The notes beneath the pieces were generated by a model. That model saw nothing but the letters and a program-made list of their open reading frames with translations, was not told the DNA's origin and did no database searches. 56,055 nucleotides of DNA from Gracilibacillus orientalis (GTDB taxonomy: Bacteria > Bacillota > Bacilli > Bacillales > Amphibacillaceae), in NCBI RefSeq assembly GCF_900114645.1, contig NZ_FOTR01000019.1, positions 1 to 56,055 of the forward strand. Reading direction: 5' to 3'. Shown here one piece after another: positions 1 through 9,044 of the stretch. The position numbers and the translations under genes were made by a program. Positions within the stretch are counted from its first letter, which is position 1. Each line of letters begins with the position of its first letter.

Positions 1-213
1 CTTCATGTGAAGAAAAGTGTTATCCGGTATTAGCCCCGGTTTCCCGGAGTTATCCCAGTCTTATAGGTAGGTTGCCCACGTGTTACTCACCCGTCCGCCG
101 CTCGTTCCACTCGCTTCACTCCGAAGAGATCAGACAAGCTTCCCGCGCTCAACTTGCATGTATTAGGCACGCCGCCAGCGTTCGTCCTGAGCCAAGATCA
201 AACTCTCAATAAA
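1..213 (-). rRNA. 16S ribosomal RNA, 5' end (partial)
   Basis: Read on the minus strand, positions 213 down to 181 give the conserved 16S start (GAGAGTTTGAT, then TTGGCTCAGGACGAACGC). The sequence continues through the usual first 200 bases of a Firmicutes 16S gene and runs off the left edge. The pre-16S leader at about 270-295 reads CTTTGAAAACTGAAC on the minus strand, a motif common before Bacillaceae 16S genes. Only the first ~213 nt are present. Tandem promoters lie upstream at 328-356 and 435-464. Confidence 0.97.
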
Positions 214-327
214 GTTGTCTTGCGCTCGCTTCTAAAAGCTAGCTTATTTCATGTTTAAAATCATACTGGTTGTTTTGTTCAGTTTTCAAAGATCAATGTG
301 TTGGCTGTTTTTTGCGACAGCTTTTAT

Positions 328-356
328 ATCATACCATCTCATTCATTTCATGTCAA
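328..356 (-). promoter_or_regulatory. rrn promoter P2 (proximal)
   Basis: On the minus strand there is a perfect -35 TTGACA (351-356), a 17-bp spacer and a -10 TATGAT (328-333), about 115 bp before the mature 16S end. Spacing and position fit a vegetative sigma-A rRNA promoter. Confidence 0.85.
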
Positions 357-434
357 CAACTTTTTTGCTTTAAATTCTTGCTTGTTGTTGAAAGATGATA
401 TTTTTTTGTTATGTCGTTTTCAGCGACGTCTAAT

Positions 435-464
435 AATATAACACGCTTTTCATTAAAGTGTCAA
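435..464 (-). promoter_or_regulatory. rrn promoter P1 (distal)
   Basis: A second perfect -35 TTGACA (459-464, minus strand) is followed after 17-18 bp by TTATAT/TATATT (435-441). Two tandem sigma-A promoters are typical of Bacillus rRNA operons. Confidence 0.8.
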
Positions 465-594
465 CAACATTCCACCATTTTTTTATTTCTTTATTCTCTA
501 TCTGAAACTTAGCCCCTTCGCCTGCACCAACATCAGTAGTATATGCCCTTACTTTCCATTTGTGAAAAGTTATTTTTAAAAGTACCGTTGTCTC

Positions 595-622
595 TTTATC
601 ACGGTGCTAACCGTCTGTAAGA
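595..622 (+). repeat. 28-bp dispersed repeat, copy 1
   Basis: The 28 bases here (beginning TTTATCACGGTGCTAACC and ending GTCTGTAAGA) recur exactly, in inverted orientation, at 49021-49048. A shorter variant occurs at 48494-48513. See the repeat island at 48480-49048. Confidence 0.85.
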
Positions 623-670
623 CTCATTGTCTTACTATATTATAGAAAAAAAGCAGAAACATAACAGCTT

Positions 671-1543
671 CTACTTTTTCGTGACTTGATATTTACGATG
701 ACGTATAGATGTATTTTTCGTTTCTTCCAATACAATTTCGATAATATCTTTTGAAGCTAGATACTCCACTACACTGACTAAATCATACATATAAGGAGCT
801 ACACCTGGATGAGTCTTTAACTCGCCAAATCCCCAAGGTGCATCACGTGTGCACATCACCTCTAACAAATGTGATGCACATACCTCTGTGCGTTGGTTGA
901 TAGCAAAATCAATTGCGATTAGCATCAGTTCAACCCTTTTATTCATTTCTTCTGTACTTCGAACTAATTCTTCATATAACTTATACACTTCTGGATCAAT
1001 TCGTTTTATTTGATTCCATACCAATACTTCTGGATGATAGCCTTTATCTAAAATGCTGATTCTTCCTAAGTAATGTAGGGAGCGCAACAATCTGCTGTAA
1101 GCATCTAAATAGTTGCCAGATTCAAAAAGATGACGAGATTCAATATAACTTCTGGTCAACTTAGAAAATTCGATGGTTAAACGTAATTTCCTATTCTCAC
1201 AGGGAAATACCCGTAATGTTTCCTTTAAATCTGCCAGATACTCATTACGATCATAGATGATTCTCCCATTAATAATCCATTCTACCGCTCGTCTGTATCC
1301 ACTTTTTTCAATCCATTCTTCTAATAAGTCTCGATCAATAACATGCAATGCTGCTGATTGATCACGAAACTCGTAATGTTTCACTATCCATTTCTCTTCC
1401 AATTCTTTTACAACTACTAACAAAATGGAATCAAAATTATCTGTCTCCGGGCTGATTTTTTTGTTTTTCTCCATAACTAGTATGCCCATTGTGTTCCGGT
1501 TACTTGCTCTCTCTTGATAAATAGGACGTAAAATATCCTCCAA
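671..1543 (-). CDS. ygxA: YgxA-like nucleotidyltransferase-like protein
   Basis: The protein (290 aa from the preferred TTG start) matches my memory of the YgxA family, a predicted nucleotidyltransferase-fold protein of unknown substrate. In B. subtilis, ygxA also sits between an rRNA operon and ygzB/perR, so synteny supports the name. The early segment EDILRPIYQERASNRNT and ITDNFDSILLVVV-like text (here ETDNFDSILLVVV) are the recognisable parts. The TTG at 1543 has AGAGGGGGAGA eight bases upstream. An in-frame ATG nine codons further up (1570) has no SD. The molecular role is unproven. Confidence 0.75.
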   Translation of the reverse strand: MEDILRPIYQERASNRNTMGILVMEKNKKISPETDNFDSILLVVVKELEEKWIVKHYEFRDQSAALHVIDRDLLEEWIEKSGYRRAVEWIINGRIIYDRNEYLADLKETLRVFPCENRKLRLTIEFSKLTRSYIESRHLFESGNYLDAYSRLLRSLHYLGRISILDKGYHPEVLVWNQIKRIDPEVYKLYEELVRSTEEMNKRVELMLIAIDFAINQRTEVCASHLLEVMCTRDAPWGFGELKTHPGVAPYMYDLVSVVEYLASKDIIEIVLEETKNTSIRHRKYQVTKK

Positions 1544-1759
1544 TTGATTCTCCCCCTCTAATCCATTCATAATAAATAGTTCGATAAAAATTAGCTAATC
1601 CCTTTCAAACATCGCAACTTTTTTCATTTATTACTTTTTACCCAATAATACAGTCTTGCAAACAGGAATCATTATACATTAACATTTTAGTCACAAGCAA
1701 TTTCATCACAAATATGCTATACTACAATCGATATACACTACGTTTTTGGAGGAAATTCT

Positions 1760-2119
1760 ATGGCGGATATTACATATAAAAGTAAAATAAATAAAATCAG
1801 AACATTCGCTTTGTCTTTAGTTTTTATCGGATTCATCATTATGTATATTGGCTTGATCTTTAAAAATATTGGATGGTTAATGCTTATCTTTATGATTTTA
1901 GGGACTTTGTCAGTTATCTTCAGTTCAGTGGTCTACTTCTGGATTGGTATGCTCTCTACTAAAGCCATACCTATTATATGTCCAAGTTGTGAAAAACCAA
2001 CTAAAATGCTCGGCCGTGTTGATGCTTGCATGCACTGTAAACAACCTCTTACATTGGACAAGGACTTAGAAGGAAAAGAATTTGATGAAAGTTATAATTC
2101 AAAGAAAAAACGTCGCTGA
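1760..2119 (+). CDS. ygzB: YgzB-family membrane protein with zinc-ribbon-like tail
   Basis: This 119-aa protein has two hydrophobic segments (about residues 17-37 and 39-64). A cytosolic tail follows, with two CxxC pairs (CPSC 74-77, CMHC 90-93) that could bind zinc, and then a basic end. It fits the UPF0295/YgzB family, whose gene lies next to perR in B. subtilis. The SD TTTGGAGGAA lies nine bases before the ATG. It is divergent from ygxA and convergent with perR, with back-to-back terminators. Function is unknown. Confidence 0.8.
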   Translation: MADITYKSKINKIRTFALSLVFIGFIIMYIGLIFKNIGWLMLIFMILGTLSVIFSSVVYFWIGMLSTKAIPIICPSCEKPTKMLGRVDACMHCKQPLTLDKDLEGKEFDESYNSKKKRR

Positions 2120-2142
2120 GTAACAACAGCGGCGTTTTTTTC
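2111..2142 (+). terminator. ygzB terminator
   Basis: The stem CGTCGCTG (2111-2118) pairs with CAGCGGCG (2127-2134, one G-U pair) and is followed by a T-run. It overlaps the ygzB stop codon. Confidence 0.8.
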
Positions 2143-2152
2143 TTTAGCTACG

Positions 2153-2185
2153 AAAAAAACACACGATCAAATTTGCATCGTGTGT
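2153..2185 (-). terminator. perR terminator
   Basis: A perfect 9-bp inverted repeat, ACACACGAT/ATCGTGTGT (2159-2167, 2177-2185), is followed on the minus strand by a T-run (2153-2158). Confidence 0.85.
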
Positions 2186-2191
2186 TTATCT

Positions 2192-2635
2192 TTAAACTAT
2201 TTGGTTTTTCTCTTTTTTACATTCCTGGCAAACACCGTATACTTCCATTCGGTGATGGCTTACATCAAACCCTGTTATTTGTTCTGCTAATGACTCGACT
2301 TCATCAAGGCTTGGATAGTGAAAGTCAACGATTTTTCCACAACTGTCACATATAATATGATAATGTTTAGATGTATTACAATCAAAACGACTTGATGAAT
2401 CTCCATATGGCAATTCACGAACCAGACCGATTTCGCGAAATACTCGTAAATTGTTATAGACCGTTGCAACACTCATATTAGGAAATTTTCCTTCCAACGC
2501 TTTATAAATGTCATCAGCAGTAGGGTGAGTCTCAGCATTCAACAAAAATTCCAACACCGCATGACGCTGTGGTGTAATTCGAACGCCTGAAGATTTTAAT
2601 TTATCTACCGCTTCTTGCAGCATATGTTCAGACAC
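2192..2635 (-). CDS. perR: PerR, peroxide-sensing Fur-family repressor
   Basis: PerR represses oxidative-stress and iron genes and is inactivated by H2O2 through iron-catalysed oxidation of its histidines. With the GTG start at 2635 the protein is 147 aa, and every key residue falls on the B. subtilis number: H37, D85, H91, H93, D104 for the regulatory metal, and C96, C99, C136, C139 for structural zinc. That GTG has GAGGTG seven bases upstream. An ORF extending five codons further (to 2650) would place its start inside the SD. A Per-box-like palindrome at 2732-2746 suggests autoregulation. Followed by its own terminator. Confidence 0.96.
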   Translation of the reverse strand: MSEHMLQEAVDKLKSSGVRITPQRHAVLEFLLNAETHPTADDIYKALEGKFPNMSVATVYNNLRVFREIGLVRELPYGDSSSRFDCNTSKHYHIICDSCGKIVDFHYPSLDEVESLAEQITGFDVSHHRMEVYGVCQECKKEKNQIV

Positions 2636-2731
2636 CGCCATGCACCTCACTTTCTCCTACAAAATGTTATATCCTCGTGTACCTATTAGTACTTTTTTTA
2701 CAATAGTACCACTATTAACACAATTATCACT

Positions 2732-2746
2732 TTATAATTCTTACAA
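2732..2746. promoter_or_regulatory. Per-box-like operator upstream of perR
   Basis: TTATAATTCTTACAA matches the Per box TTATAATNATTATAA at 12 of the 14 defined positions. It lies about 97 bp before the perR start. This is consistent with the autoregulation known for B. subtilis perR. Sequence match only. Confidence 0.5.
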
Positions 2747-2820
2747 TTAGTGTACTCTCTATCCACTTGGTCTGTCAATATAAGTATACGAGTTACTACA
2801 CATTTTATGCTAGTCCATTA

Positions 2821-3378
2821 TTAGATATCAGCTTTTAAATTTTTTTCTTCCACTTGTAACTGATGATTTACTGTCCGCGCCACGACAAACAAATAGTCAG
2901 ATAAACGGTTTAAATATTTAATCGCTAGTGAGTCCTGTAATTGTTCCTGCAGCCCAACAGCAATTCGTTCTGCTTTCCTTGCTACTGTTCGTGCATGGTG
3001 GAGAGCGCTTGCCGCTACATGACCGGATGGCAAAATAAAATTGCGTAATTCCGGGAGATCTTCCTGCCATTTGTCAATTTGTTGTTCTAAATGATCAATA
3101 TGACGTTGCTGTAGTTGCCATGTTACTTCCTTGTCTTCAGGTGTGGCGAACTCTGAACCGACATGGAAAAGAATCGTTTGGATATAATGAAGTTCTTCTA
3201 TTAATACAGGTTTCACTTGAAAGTCTTCTTGTTCAATGTAGCTGATTGCTTGTCCGATTACGGCATTTACCTCATCACATGTACCATACGCCTCTACACG
3301 CGCATGGTTTTTCGGCACGCGTTTTCCGTATATAAGTGATGTTTCTCCTTTATCGCCTGACCTTGTATAAATTCGCAT
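2821..3378 (-). CDS. PduO-type cob(I)alamin adenosyltransferase
   Basis: The 185-aa protein begins MRIYTRSGDKGETSL, the N-terminal ATP-binding signature of PduO-type ATP:cob(I)alamin adenosyltransferases. Its C-terminal helix carries the family segments ARTVARKAER and LNRLSDYLFVVAR. It transfers the adenosyl group of ATP to reduced cobalamin to make adenosylcobalamin (family knowledge; B. subtilis YvqK is a homologue). The ATG at 3378 has AAAGGTGG upstream. An in-frame GTG at 3390 overlaps that SD. No other cobalamin gene is nearby. Confidence 0.9.
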   Translation of the reverse strand: MRIYTRSGDKGETSLIYGKRVPKNHARVEAYGTCDEVNAVIGQAISYIEQEDFQVKPVLIEELHYIQTILFHVGSEFATPEDKEVTWQLQQRHIDHLEQQIDKWQEDLPELRNFILPSGHVAASALHHARTVARKAERIAVGLQEQLQDSLAIKYLNRLSDYLFVVARTVNHQLQVEEKNLKADI

Positions 3379-3414
3379 GATTTTACCCACCTTTTATGTT
3401 TATGAGCTGCTTGA

Positions 3415-3450
3415 CCAAAAAAAGTGCAAGCACTATTCATGCTTACACTT
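3415..3450 (-). terminator. bcp terminator
   Basis: The 11-bp arms AAGTGCAAGCA (3422-3432) and TGCTTACACTT (3440-3450), with one mismatched or wobble pair, are followed by a T-run on the minus strand. Confidence 0.75.
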
Positions 3451-3457
3451 TTGCAGC

Positions 3458-3925
3458 TTACAATTCTTCTCGAATGTAGTTTAACGCTTCCTCAACGTGT
3501 CCTTCTACTTGTACATTGCGGAATTCTTGCTGTAAGACACCTTCCTTGTCGATAATAAAAGTAGAGCGGACAATGCCCTTATACTCTTTACCGGATTTTT
3601 TCTTTAATTGCCATACGCCGAATTGTTCTGCTACTTGCTTGCCTTCGTCGACTAATAATTCAAAAGGTAAATCATGTTTATCAATGAATTTTTTATGGCT
3701 ATCTTCTGAATCCGGGCTTACGCCAAGAATGACTGCATCTAAATCCTGAAAGCTTTCATAGTTATCACGGAAATTACAAGCTTCTGTCGTACAGCCTGGT
3801 GTATCATCTTTCGGATAGAAATAAAGTACCACATTTTTTCCTTTATAATCGGAGAGTTTTACTGTTTCACCTTCATTATTCGTTAATTCGAAATCTTGTA
3901 CTGCTTGTCCTAATTCAACTGTCAT
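3458..3925 (-). CDS. bcp: Thioredoxin-dependent thiol peroxidase (Bcp/PrxQ)
   Basis: This 155-aa peroxiredoxin reduces H2O2 and organic hydroperoxides using thioredoxin. The sequence shows YPKDDTPGCTTEAC, with peroxidatic Cys45 and resolving Cys50 five residues apart, typical of the PrxQ/Bcp class. The ATG at 3925 has GGAGGG upstream. A longer ORF to 3988 lacks an SD. It lies just downstream of the ion-channel gene and close to perR, as ygaF does in B. subtilis, which fits a peroxide-defence neighbourhood. Confidence 0.94.
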   Translation of the reverse strand: MTVELGQAVQDFELTNNEGETVKLSDYKGKNVVLYFYPKDDTPGCTTEACNFRDNYESFQDLDAVILGVSPDSEDSHKKFIDKHDLPFELLVDEGKQVAEQFGVWQLKKKSGKEYKGIVRSTFIIDKEGVLQQEFRNVQVEGHVEEALNYIREEL

Positions 3926-3988
3926 AATTACAATCCCTCCATCAATCATTGTTAAATCAAGCGTATATGAAATTGTTCTAAGTCTCAA

Positions 3989-4402
3989 CTAATACACATC
4001 ACGTTCCTCTTTATCCTGCCATATTTTTAGAAAGAAAGCAGGCGGTAAAATATAGCCAATTAATGCTTCGACAAGTGCAAGTAATCTTCCCCAACCTATT
4101 GGTGTTATATCACCATATCCGACTGTCATTAACGTGACACCACTGAAATAAAAGGAGTGTGCTAATGTTTCAAAAGGTGGTAATTGTCTCAGTTTGCCAT
4201 CATCCAGTAATAATACACCTTGAAAGGACAGAACAAAGTATAAACAGGCAAATGAGGTGAGTACGGTGAAATAGACAGCGAGTAACGTATAAAATATTTC
4301 ATAGGAAAAAAAGCTGCGCTGATGTGCTTTTCCGAAAATAAAAGCATATAAACTTCCTATTAATAAGAAGACAGTTAATAGAATGGAAATAAAGGCAACC
4401 AT
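3989..4402 (-). CDS. Two-TM potassium channel
   Basis: The 137-aa protein has an N-terminal hydrophobic helix (about residues 3-23), a second one (36-59), a pore loop with the selectivity filter TVGYGD (93-98) and a last helix (106-125). This is the ion-channel (Ion_trans_2) fold of a K+ channel subunit. No RCK/TrkA-N regulatory domain is attached, so gating is unknown. GGGAGGTGAG is a strong SD before the ATG. It precedes bcp with a 63-bp gap. Confidence 0.88.
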   Translation of the reverse strand: MVAFISILLTVFLLIGSLYAFIFGKAHQRSFFSYEIFYTLLAVYFTVLTSFACLYFVLSFQGVLLLDDGKLRQLPPFETLAHSFYFSGVTLMTVGYGDITPIGWGRLLALVEALIGYILPPAFFLKIWQDKEERDVY

Positions 4403-4472
4403 AACTCACCTCCCACATCTGTTTATTTTTTCCTATATTTAGTATACGATGGTGAAGTAGGAGTGATGACGA

Positions 4473-5174
4473 ATGAGGCGTATTTATATTGTCGAAGATG
4501 ATCCGAAAATTCGCGATATTTTAACAGATTATTTACAAAAGTATGATTATGATATAGCTTCTGTTAACGATTTTGATCAGATCCAGGAAGAGTTTCAAGA
4601 CTATCAGCCGCACCTAGTTTTATTAGATATTAATTTACCGAGGTTTGACGGATTTTACTGGTGCCGCAAAATCCGTGCGGTTAGTAATTGCCCCATTATT
4701 TTTATCTCAGCTCGTGACAGTGGCATGGATCAGGTAATGGCGATTGAAAATGGTGCAGATGATTACATAACTAAGCCATTTCAGCTTGAAGTCGTCTTGG
4801 CAAAAATCAAAAGTCTGATGCGTCGTGTTTACGGTGAATACCGTACAGATAAAAATAGTCAGGTAATAGATGTCAGTGGCTTACAGCTAGATAACTCTAC
4901 ATTCACCCTATCATTCCAAGATAAACAATGTCTGTTAACAAAGAAGGAATGCCTATTAGCAAAAGCCTTCCTGACACAGGTGGAAAAGATTGTTTCTCGT
5001 GAATATTTACTGGAACGATTATGGGATGATCAGGATTTCGTGGATGATAATACATTAAGTGTGAATATTACTAGAGTACGAAAGAAACTGGCTGATTTAG
5101 GGATAGAAGGTGCATTGAAAACGATTCGTGGTGCTGGATATAAATTAGAAAAAGTCTGGGAGCGTTCATCATGA
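4473..5174 (+). CDS. bceR: BceR-type response regulator
   Basis: This 233-aa OmpR-family regulator has a receiver domain (about 1-120) with acidic pocket ED(8-10), phospho-acceptor Asp52 (LLDINLP) and Lys (TKPF). A winged-helix DNA-binding domain follows (about 130-230). It overlaps the kinase gene by 4 bp (ATGA), which indicates translational coupling. With bceS and the adjacent ABC transporter it forms a Bce-like module, which in Firmicutes senses cell-wall-active peptides (bacitracin and others) and induces the transporter. The exact inducer cannot be read from sequence. Confidence 0.92.
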   Translation: MRRIYIVEDDPKIRDILTDYLQKYDYDIASVNDFDQIQEEFQDYQPHLVLLDINLPRFDGFYWCRKIRAVSNCPIIFISARDSGMDQVMAIENGADDYITKPFQLEVVLAKIKSLMRRVYGEYRTDKNSQVIDVSGLQLDNSTFTLSFQDKQCLLTKKECLLAKAFLTQVEKIVSREYLLERLWDDQDFVDDNTLSVNITRVRKKLADLGIEGALKTIRGAGYKLEKVWERSS

Positions 5175-6172
5175 AAGGTTACTTAAAAGATCAGATAGGT
5201 TCGATTATCTTTTTTTATTCGCAAATCGCAATAGTGATGATAGTAGCACAGCTCGCTAGTTCTCTAGGTGGTTCGCGAATTGGTAACAGCGATTTTCTTT
5301 ATATGTTGATTATCGTCACTTTTTTCCTCGCTATTTATCATATCTCTCGTTATGCGAAATATCGTGATATTTATCGTTATACCATTGATGATGCGACAGA
5401 GTCGGCTTGGCTTCCGGATACACCAGACCATCTTACTTCCCAATTAAAAGAACATTATGAAAAGCAATATCAAAGCTACAAGCAGCAAGTCGAACTGCTT
5501 CATTCCGAAAAAAAACAAGAGACTATCTTTATGCAACAGTGGATACATCAGATGAAGACACCATTATCTGTGATGCGATTAACATTAGAAAAGGAAGAAC
5601 ATAATCTCCCTGCACAATTAAAACAAAATATGGATGAAGAACTCGATCGGATCAAGAACGGACTGCAACTTGCCTTATATCAATCGCGATTACAGCAGTT
5701 CGAACGTGATTTTCATGTGGAGAAAATTGTCGTGAAAGATTTGGTACACACGATAATCAAGGAGTATAAATCGAACTTTATCCGTAACCGTGTTTATCCA
5801 AAAGTAGAAATCGATCCTTCTATACATATCTATACTGATCAGAAATGGCTTGGATTTGTGCTGGAACAAATCACGAGTAATGCGATTAAATATACTGGCG
5901 ACTCGAACAGTACTATTTATTATCAAGCAGCAGTATGGGAAGGTGCCGTCGAATTAAAGGTGATCGATCACGGAATAGGGATACCCCAGCAGGACATCAA
6001 GCGGATTTTCGACCCTTTCTTCACTGGGGAAAATGGCCGACACTATCGTGAATCAACTGGAATGGGACTATTTCTCGCTAAACAAATATGTGACTCACTA
6101 GAACATCAACTTGAGGTGAGTTCTGAACCACAAAAAGGTACAACGATTATGATACGTTTTGATCCGTCCTGA
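5171..6172 (+). CDS. bceS: BceS-type intramembrane-sensing histidine kinase
   Basis: This 333-aa kinase has two TM helices (about 10-30 and 42-58) separated by a very short loop and no extracellular sensor, the mark of intramembrane-sensing kinases. The H-box HQMKTPLS has His126. The N-box (ITSNAIKYT), G1 (DHGIGIP) and G2 (GMGLFLAK) of the ATPase domain are all present. Kinases of this class take their signal from the partner ABC transporter, encoded just downstream (6315-8976). A terminator follows at 6175. Confidence 0.92.
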   Translation: MKGYLKDQIGSIIFFYSQIAIVMIVAQLASSLGGSRIGNSDFLYMLIIVTFFLAIYHISRYAKYRDIYRYTIDDATESAWLPDTPDHLTSQLKEHYEKQYQSYKQQVELLHSEKKQETIFMQQWIHQMKTPLSVMRLTLEKEEHNLPAQLKQNMDEELDRIKNGLQLALYQSRLQQFERDFHVEKIVVKDLVHTIIKEYKSNFIRNRVYPKVEIDPSIHIYTDQKWLGFVLEQITSNAIKYTGDSNSTIYYQAAVWEGAVELKVIDHGIGIPQQDIKRIFDPFFTGENGRHYRESTGMGLFLAKQICDSLEHQLEVSSEPQKGTTIMIRFDPS

Positions 6173-6174
6173 CA

Positions 6175-6205
6175 GAAATCTTACAAATATGTAAGGTTTC
6201 TTTTT
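6175..6205 (+). terminator. bceRS terminator
   Basis: GAAATCTTAC (6175-6184) pairs with GTAAGGTTTC (6191-6200, one G-U pair) and is followed by TTTTT. It separates bceRS from bceAB, so the transporter needs its own promoter. A TATAAT lies at about 6250. Confidence 0.75.
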
Positions 6206-6314
6206 CATTTTGAAAGAATAATCAATAGGTTCTACGCGCTTGATCTGTTTATAATGAAACTACCATAAATTTTAGACTCTTAACATTTTCCAATAAAGAA
6301 AGGATGAAAGTATC

Positions 6315-7091
6315 ATGAGCCTATTGCAGGCAACTAATATTTCAAAAGTATATGGCAGTAAACGTGGCATCGAACATAAAGCCATCGATAATATTTCACT
6401 TTCCATTGAAAAAGGTGAATTCGTCGGTGTAATGGGACCATCTGGTAGTGGTAAAACAACACTACTCAATGTTCTGTCAACGATCGATCGCTTATCTGCA
6501 GGTACACTTACGATAAACGATGAGGTGATTACTCGCTTATCAAAAGGCAAACTTGCCAAGTTTAGACGATCGGAAATGGGCTTTATTTTTCAAGATTTTA
6601 ATCTATTAGATACATTAACAATTGCCGAAAACATTATGCTTCCGCTCACACTCGACGGTTGGAAAGTAAAAGATATGGAGAATAAATTAGCTCAGACTGC
6701 AAATCAACTCGGAATTGACACGATTCTTCGTAATCGCAGTTTTGAAGTATCTGGCGGACAAATGCAACGCGCCGCTATTGCCCGGGCAATTATTCATGAA
6801 CCAGCGATTATTTTTGCTGATGAACCAACAGGTAACCTAGATTCAAAAGCTTCAAGACAAGTAATGGACACTCTTTCACAGTTAAACAGCCAGAAAGAAG
6901 CGACAACGCTGATGGTGTCACATGATCCTTTCGCTGCCAGCTTCTGTGAACGAATTCTATTCATTAAAGATGGCAAAATATTTAATGAACTCCATAAAGG
7001 GGATAACCGTCAATCGTTTTTCCAAGAGATCTTGAATGTTCAGTCGATGCTAGGGGGAGATACCGATGACCTTCAGACAGTTCGCGTTTAA
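6315..7091 (+). CDS. bceA: BceA-type ABC transporter ATPase
   Basis: The 258-aa ATPase has Walker A GPSGSGKTT (41-49), signature VSGGQMQRAAIARAI, and Walker B IIFADEP followed by the D-loop GNLDSK. It belongs to the MacB/LolD-like group used by Bce systems to energise antimicrobial-peptide target protection. The SD GAAAGGATGA precedes the ATG. It overlaps bceB by 26 bp, implying coupled translation and a 1:1 complex. Confidence 0.93.
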   Translation: MSLLQATNISKVYGSKRGIEHKAIDNISLSIEKGEFVGVMGPSGSGKTTLLNVLSTIDRLSAGTLTINDEVITRLSKGKLAKFRRSEMGFIFQDFNLLDTLTIAENIMLPLTLDGWKVKDMENKLAQTANQLGIDTILRNRSFEVSGGQMQRAAIARAIIHEPAIIFADEPTGNLDSKASRQVMDTLSQLNSQKEATTLMVSHDPFAASFCERILFIKDGKIFNELHKGDNRQSFFQEILNVQSMLGGDTDDLQTVRV

Positions 7092-8976
7092 TAATGTCAA
7101 ACGTAACTCCCGCCAATATCTCAGTTATTTCTTTAGCTGTATGTTCTCGGTAGCTGTGTTCTTTATTTATGCCGTGATTATGTTTCACCCAGAAATTCAA
7201 CATCATGATTTTCGTGATATAGTCCGATCTGGAATCACAGCTGCTGAAGTAGTTATTTTTGGCTTTTCTTTCTTATTTGTTCTTTATTCAACAGGTGCCT
7301 TTATTAAATCCCGTAAAAAAGAATACGGTATTCTAATGACACTTGGTATCAGTAAAGGCCAGCTGAATCGACTTTTAATTTTAGAAAATTCAATAATTGG
7401 TTTAGTGTCGATCTTTGCTGGTATGTTAGTTGGTATGCTGTTTGCAAATTTATTTATCATGGGCTTTTCGAACTTGCTTGGTCTAGAAAATTCCTTAGGC
7501 TTTCAAATTTCATGGAAAGCATTTCTCTTAACATTTGTCGGTTACTTCCTCATGTTTGAACTTAATTCATTGTTAGTTGTATGGACCTTACGGATAAATT
7601 CAATCGTTAGTTTATTTCAAGGTGCAAGAGGACCAAAGCAAACGCCTAAATTTTCCTGGATATTAGCTATCATTGGATTGGGATTAGTGATTGCTGCTTA
7701 TTATTTGGCATGGACTTCAGACCTCATGAGCATTGGGTATCGCATGATGCCTATTTTAGGGTTGATTATTCCCGGGACATATCTGTTATTCACGCAATTT
7801 TCGGTGTTATTTATCCATCTTCTCAAGAAAAATAAGAACCTCTACTTTAAGAAAACGAACTTACTAACCATTTCTGAGTTAGGTTATAAATTAAAAGATC
7901 ATGCCAGGTTATTATTTTTCGTTACCATTTTAAGTGCTGTTGCATTCACAGCATCAGGTGTTCTCTATGGTGTTTTTGAAAGTGCAGAAAGTGAGGCATC
8001 TATCTATGTACCACAAGATGTTGCTTTTTTAAGTAAAGGTGAAGAGAATATTGAAAAGATGGGTGATGAAGTAAGCAAATTCACCAATACATTAGATGAG
8101 CAAAAAATTGATTATCAGTCTTTAACGGTTGATCGCGCCCAAGCAAAAACATTCATCGATAATACGGAAACATGGCTTGATATTATCCCCTATTCCGACT
8201 ACAAGTCAATATTAGAACTAAACGGAGAGAAAGTAACAGAAGACTTGGCCGACAACGAGATGATGGTTATGCTCGCACATGCTGAGATGGCCTTATCACA
8301 CCGAGTAGAAGATGAGTTAACATTAGAGTCGGAAAATCATCAAGAAACATTACAAACGAAAATTGTTCCATCTATTGTGAACAGTAACTATCATACGCGG
8401 AATACTGTTGTCGTAAATGATGATGTATATGATGATTTTGCTGCTGTTGCAGAACCAAATGAAAAATACCGATACACTGCCTTCACGTTGGATGATTGGG
8501 TTGCAAATGCAGAGTTGGTTCAAGAGACTACAGCAAAACTTGATCATGAAATTGTTTCGGGTATTGATTCGAAGGCTAATATTTACTTAACTCTGAAGAA
8601 TTCGTTGTCCTATGCTTTATTTTTCGGATTGTTTATCAGTGTTCTCTTCTTCCTCGCCGCAGGATCTATCCTGTACTTTAAAATGTATCAGGATTTAGAT
8701 AAAGATGTCAGACAATATCAAGCATTGTACCGGGTCGGTTTAACGATTAGTGAAATGAAAAAAATCGCAACTCAGCAAGTTGCCTATTTGTTTTTCATAC
8801 CCTTTATATTAGCTGTTATTCATGCCGGATTTGCCTTTAAGGCACTGCAAAACATGCTGGAGTCATCTGTTTTAATGCCAAGTGTAACATTGATCAGTGC
8901 TTATTTACTGGTATATGCTATCTACTTTTTCTTCATTCGCGGATTGTATATTAGAAAAATCAAACAAGTAATGTAA
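7066..8976 (+). CDS. bceB: BceB-type ABC transporter permease
   Basis: This 636-aa FtsX-type permease has about ten predicted TM segments. A large extracellular loop of roughly 200 residues (about 310-510) lies between TM7 and TM8, the hallmark of BceB proteins that bind peptide-lipid complexes and signal to BceS. The SD GGGGGAGA lies inside bceA. The gene ends 10 bp before a long hairpin (8987-9037) that runs into the hemL leader. Confidence 0.92.
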   Translation: MTFRQFAFNNVKRNSRQYLSYFFSCMFSVAVFFIYAVIMFHPEIQHHDFRDIVRSGITAAEVVIFGFSFLFVLYSTGAFIKSRKKEYGILMTLGISKGQLNRLLILENSIIGLVSIFAGMLVGMLFANLFIMGFSNLLGLENSLGFQISWKAFLLTFVGYFLMFELNSLLVVWTLRINSIVSLFQGARGPKQTPKFSWILAIIGLGLVIAAYYLAWTSDLMSIGYRMMPILGLIIPGTYLLFTQFSVLFIHLLKKNKNLYFKKTNLLTISELGYKLKDHARLLFFVTILSAVAFTASGVLYGVFESAESEASIYVPQDVAFLSKGEENIEKMGDEVSKFTNTLDEQKIDYQSLTVDRAQAKTFIDNTETWLDIIPYSDYKSILELNGEKVTEDLADNEMMVMLAHAEMALSHRVEDELTLESENHQETLQTKIVPSIVNSNYHTRNTVVVNDDVYDDFAAVAEPNEKYRYTAFTLDDWVANAELVQETTAKLDHEIVSGIDSKANIYLTLKNSLSYALFFGLFISVLFFLAAGSILYFKMYQDLDKDVRQYQALYRVGLTISEMKKIATQQVAYLFFIPFILAVIHAGFAFKALQNMLESSVLMPSVTLISAYLLVYAIYFFFIRGLYIRKIKQVM

Positions 8977-8986
8977 GCTATTTTTC

Positions 8987-9042
8987 CCTCCATGATGAAA
9001 AGTGCTATAATAATAGATGCATTTTCAATCATGGAGGTTTTT
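8987..9042 (+). terminator. Long hairpin between bceB and hemL, probable bceAB terminator
   Basis: The left arm (8987-9005, CCTCCATGATGAAAAGTGC) and right arm (9019-9037) pair perfectly over the first ten bases and then with small bulges. The right arm is followed by TTTTTT (9038-9043). As RNA read from bceB this is a strong intrinsic terminator. Its descending arm contains the hemL SD (GGAGG, 9033-9037), so read-through mRNA would hide that site. Confidence 0.75.
9003..9011 (+). promoter_or_regulatory. hemL extended -10 promoter inside the hairpin loop
   Basis: TGCTATAAT (extended -10 TGN plus perfect TATAAT, 9006-9011) lies in the loop of the hairpin and no good -35 is visible. Transcripts from it would start near 9018 and carry only the right arm, so the SD stays open. 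Confidence 0.6.
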
Positions 9043-9044
9043 TC

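Larger units (their letters stand above)
214..670. other. rRNA leader and intergenic region
   Basis: This 457-bp gap between the 16S gene and ygxA holds the 16S leader, the two rrn promoters and, at 595-622, one copy of a dispersed 28-bp repeat. No coding region is seen. Confidence 0.8.

Noticed and set aside
1544-1570. ATG start of ygxA nine codons upstream
   Set aside because: No SD before it, whereas the TTG at 1543 has AGAGGGGGAGA at good spacing and gives the expected N-terminus.
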